5,551 bases of DNA, taken from positions 1 to 5,551 of the forward strand of contig CALKWG010000175.1 of the NCBI GenBank assembly GCA_938004315.1. Direction: 5' to 3'. The translations under genes and the position numbers were made by a program. The stretch comes from an uncultured Spirochaetaceae bacterium (GTDB lineage: Bacteria > Spirochaetota > Spirochaetia > Treponematales > UBA12059). Below the pieces are notes generated by a model. That model did no database searches, was not told the DNA's origin, and worked only from the letters and a program-made list of their open reading frames with translations. Positions 1-5,354 of the stretch are shown piece after piece. How positions within the stretch are numbered: position 1 is the first letter of the stretch; each line of letters opens with the position of its first letter.

Positions 1-62
1 CCGACGAGTTCGCGCGGGGGCTGGCCGGGCTTAAGCGCTATCTCGACGGGCTCCTTTCGTAA
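1..62 (+). CDS. C-terminal tail of an unidentified protein (partial)
   Basis: A plus-strand reading frame enters from outside the window (first full codon at 3) and ends at a TAA at 60-62, giving a 19-residue tail, DEFARGLAGLKRYLDGLLS. The tail looks like an amphipathic helix with alternating Leu and charged residues, and its codons are GC-rich like the rest of the window. Too little is present to assign a family. It converges on the glycosidase gene with 6 bases between the two stop codons and no recognisable terminator hairpin there, so antisense read-through is possible. That this is a real gene end, not a chance open frame, is an inference from the tight packing. Confidence 0.5.
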   Translation, partial: DEFARGLAGLKRYLDGLLS

Positions 63-68
63 TGGCCG

Positions 69-1364
69 CTACGCGAGCTCGATAACGAGAGGGTCGCCCG
101 TGAGCTCGAGTGCTTCGCCTATCGCCACGGGCTTAGCCGAGAGCAGCTCAACGCCGCCCAAGCCCGCTAGCTTGAGCTCGCGCGCGTCGAGCCGGCCGCG
201 CCGCCCGTCTAGGTTGAAGAGCCCCAGGTAGCGCTTCCCGCCCTCGGCCTCGATGTCGACGCGAACGAGCCCGACGCCGATCTCTTCAGCTTTAAACGAG
301 CGGGTCCGGCCCCTGAGCGCCTTGAGCGTGGGCTGGGCGGCGGCGAAGAAGGCTTCGAAGCCGCGGTCCGCCAGCGAACGGTCGATCACGTCCTTCTCAA
401 AGAGGCTCGAGCGTTTGGTAAGCGCCCATTCCTGGCCCATATAGGCGAAGAAGCTTCCCGGTAGGAGCATCTCGAAGGCGGTCCAGCAGCGCAGGCGATC
501 GGCGTGCGGGATGAGCGCCGCGGCTCGCTCCTGATCATGGTTCTCAAGGCAGCGGGCCTTGATCGCCTCGCCCGGCAGCATCGACGCTTGCAGCGTGAGA
601 AAATGCAGGTATTCGCCGATGCGCGCTTGGCCCCGGATATAGCGGTCGAAGTACTCGCGGCCGTCGTAATCGTAGAGCAGGTCGAAGGCCGCGTAGAGCT
701 CGGCGTCGCAGGCGGCGTAATGGCCCAGGGAGCGCATATGGCTCACGAATTCCTTGTGCACGCTTTCGGCCAGCCAGATCGTCGGCTTGATCGCCTCCGC
801 GCGGCGCCGCGCCTCGACCCAAAAATCGACCGGCACGAGGCTGGCCACGTCGCAGCGAAAGCCGTCGACGCCCAGGCGCAGCCATTTTTCGAGCGTCTCG
901 ATGAGGTAGTCGCGGAGGCCGGGCGCCTTGAAATCGAGGTCGACCACGTCGGACCAGTCGTCGACCTTCCTGCCGGGCCTGCCGTCCGGCCCCTTTATAA
1001 ACCAATCGGGCCGTTCGTTCGCCAGCACCGAATCGGGGGAGGTATGGTTGTAGACCACGTCGATGATAAGCTTAAGGCCTAGGCCGTGGGCCGCGTCTGC
1101 GAAACGGATGAGGGCCTCCTCGCCGCCGAGCGCTGGGTCGACGGCGCGGTAGTCTCGGATGGCGTAGGGGCTGCCGACGCTACCCTTGCGAGCTACCCGG
1201 CCGATGGGGTGTATGGGGGTGAGGTAGACGATGTCGAAGCCCATGGCCTTGACGCGCCTTAGCTCTTCGGCCGCGGCGTCGAGCGTGCCCGCTTCCGTAA
1301 AATTGCGGGGAAAGATCTGATATATCGACTGCGCTCTCAGTTCAGGCTTCGTCCATTGGCTCAT
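69..1364 (-). CDS. GH13 alpha-amylase family glycoside hydrolase, cytoplasmic
   Basis: A 431-residue (beta/alpha)8-barrel glycosidase of family GH13, expected to hydrolyse or rearrange alpha-glucosidic bonds in maltodextrins or related oligosaccharides. The four classical conserved regions are intact: DVVYNH at 102-107, GFRCD at 168-172 (nucleophile Asp172), LAES at 199-201 (acid/base Glu200) and ENHD at 274-277 (transition-state Asp277). An early PIHPIG (50-55) and GSPYAIRDY (64-72) match a compact maltodextrin-type amylase group. Domain B is short, and residues from about 350 form a small C-terminal beta domain. There is no signal peptide, so it should act in the cytoplasm on imported sugars. 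The start is supported by GAGGAG on the minus strand (1376-1371), 6 bases before ATG. It has its own promoter and an overlapping operator-like palindrome, suggesting sugar-responsive repression. Exact substrate and GH13 subfamily cannot be read from the sequence. The family call is secure. Confidence 0.93.
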   Translation of the reverse strand: MSQWTKPELRAQSIYQIFPRNFTEAGTLDAAAEELRRVKAMGFDIVYLTPIHPIGRVARKGSVGSPYAIRDYRAVDPALGGEEALIRFADAAHGLGLKLIIDVVYNHTSPDSVLANERPDWFIKGPDGRPGRKVDDWSDVVDLDFKAPGLRDYLIETLEKWLRLGVDGFRCDVASLVPVDFWVEARRRAEAIKPTIWLAESVHKEFVSHMRSLGHYAACDAELYAAFDLLYDYDGREYFDRYIRGQARIGEYLHFLTLQASMLPGEAIKARCLENHDQERAAALIPHADRLRCWTAFEMLLPGSFFAYMGQEWALTKRSSLFEKDVIDRSLADRGFEAFFAAAQPTLKALRGRTRSFKAEEIGVGLVRVDIEAEGGKRYLGLFNLDGRRGRLDARELKLAGLGGVELLSAKPVAIGEALELTGDPLVIELA

Positions 1365-1382
1365 CGTCGTCTCCTCATTGAA

Positions 1383-1394
1383 TAAACCGGTTTA
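1383..1394. promoter_or_regulatory. Candidate LacI-family operator, perfect 12-bp palindrome
   Basis: TAAACCGGTTTA is its own reverse complement. An even palindrome with a central CG flanked by A-rich and T-rich arms is the typical form of LacI/GalR-family operators, which often control sugar-use genes. It lies directly downstream of the glycosidase -10 element, covering the predicted start point near 1390-1393, an ideal position to block initiation. The regulator gene is not in the window. The palindrome is seen directly; the repressor family is inferred. Confidence 0.65.
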
Positions 1395-1398
1395 CTAG

Positions 1399-1427
1399 AC
1401 TATATGGCCGAGCGGCGGTTTTGGCAA
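1399..1427 (-). promoter_or_regulatory. Sigma-70-type promoter of the GH13 gene
   Basis: On the minus strand, TTGCCA (1427-1422) is a -35 with 5 of 6 consensus bases. It is separated by exactly 17 bases from TATAGT (1404-1399), a -10 with 5 of 6. The predicted start is about 1390-1393, giving a leader of roughly 28 bases before the ATG at 1364. Both hexamers and the spacer are near-ideal, and the site sits right before the gene it would serve. Confidence 0.75.
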
Positions 1428-1446
1428 GCAGGCATCGTCGCTTGCC
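1423..1446. repeat. Inverted repeat GGCAAGC-N10-GCTTGCC between divergent promoters
   Basis: Two perfect 7-base arms (1423-1429 and 1440-1446) flank a 10-base spacer. The left arm contains most of the glycosidase -35 (minus strand) and the right arm most of the proposed folD -35 (plus strand). The repeat lies upstream of both predicted start points, so it would act as DNA, not RNA. It may be a regulator binding site, or only the by-product of two similar -35 elements placed back to back. Confidence 0.45.
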
Positions 1447-1471
1447 TCGTCCGGAGGCTTTGTTTTACTAT
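1442..1471 (+). promoter_or_regulatory. Possible promoter of the folD-folE2-purH operon
   Basis: TTGCCT (1442-1447, 4 of 6 -35 bases) is followed after 18 bases by TACTAT (1466-1471, 4 of 6 -10 bases), within the only AT-richer patch upstream of folD. The predicted start is near 1478, giving a leader of about 57 bases. It is weaker than the divergent glycosidase promoter. No canonical purine-repressor palindrome is seen around it. Confidence 0.4.
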
Positions 1472-1487
1472 CAGCTAAGGATTAGTT

Positions 1488-1520
1488 CGGCCGCCGCCGG
1501 CTCGACTCCGGCGCCGACCG
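1488..1520 (+). other. GC-rich stem-loop in the folD leader
   Basis: Bases 1496-1500 (GCCGG) pair with 1508-1512 (CCGGC) around the 7-base loop CTCGACT. The stem continues outward to 1488/1520 with 11 of 13 positions paired. It ends five bases before the GGGGA ribosome-binding site at 1526-1530, so it could influence folD translation or mRNA stability. No T-tract follows, so it is not an intrinsic terminator. The 5-bp stem with 7-base loop resembles a tRNA T-arm, but no tRNA can be built around it. Confidence 0.4.
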
Positions 1521-1534
1521 CGAAAGGGGACGAT

Positions 1535-2416
1535 ATGGCCGCGACGATCATAGACGGGAAGGCCTTGGCCGAGGACATACGCGCGGAGCTCGCCGGCCGG
1601 GTAGCGGCCTTGAAGGAGCGCGGCGTCGTGCCGGGCCTGGCGGTCATACTCGTCGGCGAAGACCCCGCCAGCGTATCCTACGTGAGCGCTAAGGAGAAGG
1701 CCTGCGAAGAGGCGGGCATGAAGAGCTTCGAGCGGCGCCTGCCGGCCGACGCGTCCGAGGACGAACTCATCGCCTTAGTCCGCGCCTTCAACGACGATCC
1801 GGCCGTGCACGGCATACTCGTACAGCTGCCCCTGCCTAAGCATATCAGCGAGAAGCGGGTCATCGAGACCATACGCCCGGACAAGGACGTCGACGGCTTC
1901 ACCCCCATAAACGTAGGGAAGATGCTCCTAGGCGATCCCTGCTTCCTGCCCTGCACGCCCCACGGCGTCTTGAAGCTCATCGAGCGGGCCGGCGTGAGCG
2001 TAAAAGGCGCGCACGCGGTGGTCGTCGGGCGATCCAACATCGTCGGTAAGCCCTTGGCCAACCTCCTTATTAGGAAGGAGTACAACGCCACGGTCACGGT
2101 CGTGCATACCGGCACGAAGGATATGGCCTACCATACCCGCCAAGCCGACATACTCATAGCCTGCGCCGGCGTCCCCGAGCTTATCAAGGCCGACATGGTC
2201 AAGCCCGGCGTCTGCGTCATCGACGTGGGCGTCAATCGCGTGGACGACCCGAGCAAGGCCAAGGGCTGGCGGCTTTGCGGCGACGTCGACTTTAAGGGCG
2301 TCGCCGAGAAGGCCGGCTCCATTACCCCGGTGCCCGGCGGCGTCGGTCCCATGACCATCACGATGCTCCTCTATAACACGGTCGAGTCGGCCGAACGGGC
2401 GGCGGCCGGCCGCTAA
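1535..2416 (+). CDS. folD: Bifunctional methylene-THF dehydrogenase / methenyl-THF cyclohydrolase FolD
   Basis: A 293-residue cytoplasmic enzyme that oxidises 5,10-methylene-THF with NAD(P)+ and hydrolyses the methenyl form to 10-formyl-THF, the formyl donor for purine synthesis. Family signatures are complete: Tyr49 and Lys53 in YVSAK (catalytic pair), QLPLP at 97-101, DVDGFTPINVGK at 118-129, PCTPHG at 139-144, the Rossmann motif GRSNIVGKP at 165-173, DVGVNR at 230-235 and the C-terminal TPVPGGVGPMT at 264-274. Length is normal for the family. The frame stays open upstream to a TTG at 1421, but family alignment and GGGGA at 1526-1530 (4-base spacing) favour the ATG at 1535. It heads the cluster, 20 bases before folE2, and would supply 10-formyl-THF to the AICAR transformylase encoded last in the cluster. 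Confidence 0.97.
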   Translation: MAATIIDGKALAEDIRAELAGRVAALKERGVVPGLAVILVGEDPASVSYVSAKEKACEEAGMKSFERRLPADASEDELIALVRAFNDDPAVHGILVQLPLPKHISEKRVIETIRPDKDVDGFTPINVGKMLLGDPCFLPCTPHGVLKLIERAGVSVKGAHAVVVGRSNIVGKPLANLLIRKEYNATVTVVHTGTKDMAYHTRQADILIACAGVPELIKADMVKPGVCVIDVGVNRVDDPSKAKGWRLCGDVDFKGVAEKAGSITPVPGGVGPMTITMLLYNTVESAERAAAGR

Positions 2417-2423
2417 ACGGCCG
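2407..2423 (+). other. Small hairpin spanning the folD stop codon
   Basis: CGGCCG at 2407-2412 pairs with CGGCCG at 2418-2423 around the loop CTAAA, which contains the folD TAA. It ends 13 bases before the folE2 ATG and is not followed by a T-tract, so it is not a terminator. It could tune folE2 translation in step with folD translation, or be chance in GC-rich DNA. Confidence 0.25.
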
Positions 2424-2436
2424 TACGGATAGGAAC

Positions 2437-3240
2437 ATGGTCGACATACAGAACGAACGCGACGAGCGGCGCATACCCATCAAGAAGGTCGGGGTCAAGG
2501 GCCTGCGTTACCCGATCACCGTGCTCGATCGGGCGAACGCCCTGCAGCATACGACGGCGACGGTCAACCTCTATGCGGACCTGCCCCACGACTTCAAGGG
2601 CACGCATATGAGCCGCTTCATCGAGGTCTTCAACGAGCACCGCAAGGACCTGTCCATGCCGCGCTTCTTGTCCATGTTGGACGAGCTGCGCTACGCCCTG
2701 GACGCGCAAACGGCCTACTCGGACCTGCATTTCATTTACTTCATCGAGAAGGCCGCGCCGGTCTCGGGCCAGAAGGGCATGATGAGCTACGAGTGCTCCT
2801 ACGAAGGCCGCGTGAGCGAGGGGGAGCGCGAGTTCTGGGTGAGCGTCGAGGTGCCCGTACAGACCGTCTGCCCCTGCTCCAAGGCCATCAGCGACTACGG
2901 CGCCCACAACCAGCGCGGCGTCGTCACCGTCTCCGTGCAGTTGGGGCCCTTCTTCTGGATAGAGGACCTAGTCGCCGTCGTCGAGCGTTCGGCCTCCTGC
3001 GACGTGTACGCCCTTTTAAAGCGCGAGGACGAAAAATTCGTCACCGAGAAGGCCTACGACAACCCGCGCTTCGTCGAGGACTTGGTGCGCGAGGTTTACG
3101 TCGGCCTCCTTGAGAAGGGCGCCTTCCCCCGCTTCAAGGTGCAGGCCGAGAATTTCGAGAGCATCCATAACCACTCCGCCTACGCCTGCGTGGAGTACGA
3201 CCGCGCGCTCGACGGCCCCGCCGCCGGCGCTAAGGACTAA
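2437..3240 (+). CDS. folE2: GTP cyclohydrolase IB (FolE2 / MptA-type)
   Basis: A 267-residue enzyme that converts GTP to 7,8-dihydroneopterin triphosphate, the first step of the folate pterin branch (and of queuosine in organisms that make it). It belongs to the type IB family, unrelated in sequence to FolE and, from family knowledge, not strictly dependent on zinc. Visible signatures are GTHMSRF at 55-61, the EVPVQTVCPCSKAIS core at 138-152 with Cys145/Cys147, GAHNQRG at 155-161 with metal-ligand His157, Glu204 in the VTEKAYDNPRF segment, and ESIHNHSA at 241-248 with His244/His246. Length is normal for the family. Its ATG follows folD by 20 bases and has only a close, weak AGGA (2431-2434), so translational coupling to folD is likely. 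No zinc-repressor palindrome is evident upstream, so zinc control is not supported here. Confidence 0.96.
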   Translation: MVDIQNERDERRIPIKKVGVKGLRYPITVLDRANALQHTTATVNLYADLPHDFKGTHMSRFIEVFNEHRKDLSMPRFLSMLDELRYALDAQTAYSDLHFIYFIEKAAPVSGQKGMMSYECSYEGRVSEGEREFWVSVEVPVQTVCPCSKAISDYGAHNQRGVVTVSVQLGPFFWIEDLVAVVERSASCDVYALLKREDEKFVTEKAYDNPRFVEDLVREVYVGLLEKGAFPRFKVQAENFESIHNHSAYACVEYDRALDGPAAGAKD

Positions 3241-3243
3241 GGT

Positions 3244-3915
3244 ATGGGCTTTAATAACGTTACCAAGATCGACGACGCGGTCCCCATCCGCAACGCCATC
3301 GTGTCCGTCTACGACAAGGCGGGCTTAGGCGAGCTCGTCGACGGCCTCCTTGAAAGCTGCCCGGGGATTCGCTTCTACGCCACCGGCGGCAGCTACGCCT
3401 TCCTCCGCGATCGGCTCTCAGGCGGGAACGAGGGGCGTCTCGTCGCCCTTTCCGACTACACCGGCCAACCGGAGATGAAGGGCGGCCTCGTCAAGAGCCT
3501 GGACTGGAAAATATACCTGGGGCTCCTGGCCGAGCCCTACGACGCCGATCACGAGGCCGACCTGGCCGCCCACGGCGCCGTCGCCTTCGACCTCGTGGTC
3601 GGGAACCTCTATCCGTTCAAGGCCGCCGCCGCGTCGGCTAAGCGCTTCGAAGAGGCCCGCCAGCATATCGACATCGGCGGGCCGTCCATGCTCAGGGCGG
3701 CGGCCAAGAACTTCATACGCGTGGCGCCGCTACCTTCGCCCGAGCTATATGGGGGTTTCTTGGCCGAGCTTAGGCGCGGCGGGGGCGCCCTGCGCCTGGA
3801 CGCCCGGGCGCGGCTGGCCGCCGAGGTTTTCCGCCGGCAATCTGAGTACGACGCCGCGGTGGCCGCCTACATCGCCTCGTCGGCCGATACGCTCTTGAAG
3901 AGCTCGTATTCATAA
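3244..3915 (+). CDS. purH: Stand-alone IMP cyclohydrolase (N-terminal PurH domain)
   Basis: A 223-residue protein equal to the MGS-like N-terminal domain of PurH. It closes FAICAR to IMP, the last step of de novo purine synthesis. Motifs in order are SVYDKAG (21-27), YATGGS (45-50), SDYTGQPEM (70-78), VVGNLYPF (118-125), HIDIGGPSMLRAAAKN (141-156), and a C-terminal helix with EYDAAVAAYI (201-210). Residues equivalent to human ATIC Lys66, Tyr104, Asp125 and Lys137 appear retained as Lys84, Tyr123, Asp143 and Lys155. The usual GRVKTLHPK loop reads GLVKSLDWK (81-89), so an Arg and the His-Pro are replaced. The gene ends where the interdomain linker of normal PurH would begin. It starts 3 bases after the folE2 stop, with AAGGA (3232-3236) inside folE2 as ribosome-binding site. 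A frameshifted fusion with the next gene is the main alternative. Confidence 0.9.
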   Translation: MGFNNVTKIDDAVPIRNAIVSVYDKAGLGELVDGLLESCPGIRFYATGGSYAFLRDRLSGGNEGRLVALSDYTGQPEMKGGLVKSLDWKIYLGLLAEPYDADHEADLAAHGAVAFDLVVGNLYPFKAAAASAKRFEEARQHIDIGGPSMLRAAAKNFIRVAPLPSPELYGGFLAELRRGGGALRLDARARLAAEVFRRQSEYDAAVAAYIASSADTLLKSSYS

Positions 3916-3931
3916 GGCTATCCTGCCGTCC

Positions 3932-5191
3932 ATGGAACCGAAGAAGCTCTCCGCCATGTATCGCGACTTCGCAGAGGACGGCTTCCCGCCCTCGATGGAG
4001 ATCACGTTCAGGGACGGCGCCGGCAAGGCGACGTCCCTTTTCTTTTCTAAGGTAGAATGGACCGTGGACGGCGAGACCCGCGGCCTGCGCTACGGCGAGA
4101 ATCCCGACCAGAGCGCCGCCTTATACCGGCCGGTCGGCGGCAATCTCTCCATTGCGGGGGCGGAGCTCGCGGCGCCCGACGGGCGCCTGGTGAGCGCGGC
4201 CGAGCTCCTACAATTCGGCAAGCACCCGGGCAAGACCAACCTGACCGACGTGGACAGCGCCCTGGCCATACTGCGCTACCTGATGGACGAGCCTGCCTGC
4301 GCCATCATGAAGCATAACAACCCCTCCGGCGTCGCGCTCGGCCGGTCTCCCTACGAAGCCTACCGCGAGGCCTATATGGCCGACCGGGTGGCCGCCTTCG
4401 GCGGCGCCGTGGTCTTCAACCGCGAGCTCGACGCCGAGGCGGCGCGGGCCGTCGCCGAGTCGTATTGCGAGGTGGTCGCCGCGCCCGAGTACGGCCCGGG
4501 TGCCTTCGATATCCTGGCGGCTAAGAAGAACCTGCGCGTGATGCGCAGCCCCGGCATCGCCGAGCTCGCCCGCTACGCGCCCGCCCGGGTTCTCGATATA
4601 AAGACCCTCTTAGACGGCGCCTGCGTCGTCCAGGCCTCCTTCGCCAGCCGCGTCCGGGGCGCCGCCGAGCTCCTGCCGGCCGTGGCCGAGTCTAAGGGCG
4701 TGAGCTACGCCGTGAGCCGCGAACCGAACGAACGGGAAATCAAGGACATGCTCTTCGGCTGGGCGGTCGAGTGCGGCACCATGTCCAACTCGATCATCTT
4801 CGTCAAGGACGGGAAGACCTTAGGCATAGGGTCGGGCGAGCAGGATAGGGTAGGCGTGGCCATCCTGGCGCGCGACAAGGCCTACCGAAAGCTCGAGGAT
4901 CGCTTGTGCTGTGAGCGGCTCGGCGTCGCCTGGAACGAATGCGGCGACCCCTCGGCCAAGGCGGCCATAGCGGAGGAGGTCCGAGCAGGCAAGGCGGGGC
5001 TTCCTGGCTCGGTCATGATCTCCGACGCGTTCTTCCCCTTCCGCGACGGCATCGAAGTCGGCCTGGCCGAGGGCGCGTCGGCCGTGCTCCAGCCGGGCGG
5101 CGCCATGCGCGACAAAGACGCCATCGAAGCCTGTAACGAATACGGCGCGGCCATGAAGTTCACCGGCCAGCGTTGCTTCAGGCACGGTTAG
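3932..5191 (+). CDS. purH: Stand-alone AICAR transformylase (C-terminal PurH domain)
   Basis: A 419-residue protein equal to the C-terminal domain of PurH. It transfers the formyl group of 10-formyl-THF to AICAR, making FAICAR for the cyclohydrolase encoded just upstream. Signatures are FPPSMEITF (18-26, matching the linker region of bifunctional PurH), LRYGENPDQ (52-60, usually GENPHQ), the catalytic KHNNPSG (127-133, Lys127-His128), FGGAVVFN (156-163), SNSIIFVKDG (285-294), DAFFPFRDGIE (365-375), LQPGGAMRD (386-394) and FTGQRCFRHG at the end. The stretch between DRV (305-307) and DAFFPF is about 30 residues longer than in E. coli PurH as I recall it. The ATG lies 16 bases after the cyclohydrolase stop, in another frame. 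No good ribosome-binding site precedes it (nearest AAGG at 3914-3917, 14 bases away), so the exact start is uncertain. A downstream ATG at 3956 would lose only eight residues. Confidence 0.92.
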   Translation: MEPKKLSAMYRDFAEDGFPPSMEITFRDGAGKATSLFFSKVEWTVDGETRGLRYGENPDQSAALYRPVGGNLSIAGAELAAPDGRLVSAAELLQFGKHPGKTNLTDVDSALAILRYLMDEPACAIMKHNNPSGVALGRSPYEAYREAYMADRVAAFGGAVVFNRELDAEAARAVAESYCEVVAAPEYGPGAFDILAAKKNLRVMRSPGIAELARYAPARVLDIKTLLDGACVVQASFASRVRGAAELLPAVAESKGVSYAVSREPNEREIKDMLFGWAVECGTMSNSIIFVKDGKTLGIGSGEQDRVGVAILARDKAYRKLEDRLCCERLGVAWNECGDPSAKAAIAEEVRAGKAGLPGSVMISDAFFPFRDGIEVGLAEGASAVLQPGGAMRDKDAIEACNEYGAAMKFTGQRCFRHG

Positions 5192-5201
5192 CCGCCGCCT
5201 C

Positions 5202-5217
5202 GCCGCGACGCCGCGGC
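5202..5217 (+). terminator. Weak candidate terminator hairpin after the purH genes
   Basis: GCCGCG (5202-5207) pairs with CGCGGC (5212-5217) around ACGC, 10 bases after the transformylase stop. No T-tract follows directly: the nearest T-run is at 5258-5264, with no convincing stem just before it. It may help end transcription with Rho or protect the 3' end. An intrinsic terminator is not demonstrated. Confidence 0.25.
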
Positions 5218-5244
5218 CTCTCGACGCTCCCGGGGCCTTCTTTG

Positions 5245-5273
5245 TGGACGATCGGGCTTTTTTTCGATATAGT
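5245..5273 (+). promoter_or_regulatory. Candidate promoter for the downstream membrane protein gene
   Basis: TGGACG (5245-5250, 4 of 6 -35 bases) and TATAGT (5268-5273, 5 of 6 -10 bases, identical to the glycosidase -10) are 17 bases apart. The spacer contains a run of seven T. The predicted start near 5280 leaves a leader of about 75 bases before the ATG at 5355. The -10 and spacing are good and the -35 is poor. Confidence 0.45.
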
Positions 5274-5281
5274 TGCGGTAA

Positions 5282-5296
5282 GCGCCGTTCGGGCGC
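5282..5296 (+). other. Hairpin at the 5' end of the predicted leader
   Basis: GCGCC (5282-5286) and GGCGC (5292-5296) form a 5-bp stem with the loop GTTCG, within the first bases of the predicted transcript. Further GC-rich pairings are possible through 5330. A role in mRNA stability is possible; chance in GC-rich sequence is equally likely. Confidence 0.25.
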
Positions 5297-5354
5297 GGCT
5301 GGCCGCCTCGCGATCGGGGGGCCCGGCCGAGACATCAGAGTCATGGAGGAAACC

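Noticed and set aside
504..1082. Long plus-strand open frame of 192 codons.
   Set aside because: It lies opposite the well-supported GH13 gene, has low-complexity Arg/Ala/Val composition and no known motif. It is a shadow frame of GC-rich coding DNA.
1444..1466. Terminator-like hairpin GCCTC-GTCCG-GAGGC followed by TTTGTTTT upstream of folD.
   Set aside because: The stem is only 5 bp, it overlaps the proposed -35/-10 elements, and no upstream plus-strand transcript is predicted to need termination there. An attenuator is possible only if folD transcription starts further upstream.
1405..1520. Possible Ser/Leu-type tRNA: D-arm-like TGGCCGAGCGG at 1405-1415 and a perfect T-arm-like stem-loop at 1496-1512.
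   Set aside because: No 7-bp acceptor stem can be formed (3' GCCGACC has no partner near 1398-1404), no anticodon stem fits after the D-arm, and there is no CCA. The sequence is better explained by promoters and a leader hairpin.
1421..1534. In-frame N-terminal extension of FolD starting at TTG 1421.
   Set aside because: It would add 38 residues absent from the family and overlap both promoters. The ATG at 1535 has a ribosome-binding site and matches the normal FolD start.
5258..5264. Run of seven T as an intrinsic terminator of the purine cluster.
   Set aside because: Only a 4-bp wobble-containing stem can be drawn before it. The run fits better inside the spacer of the downstream promoter.
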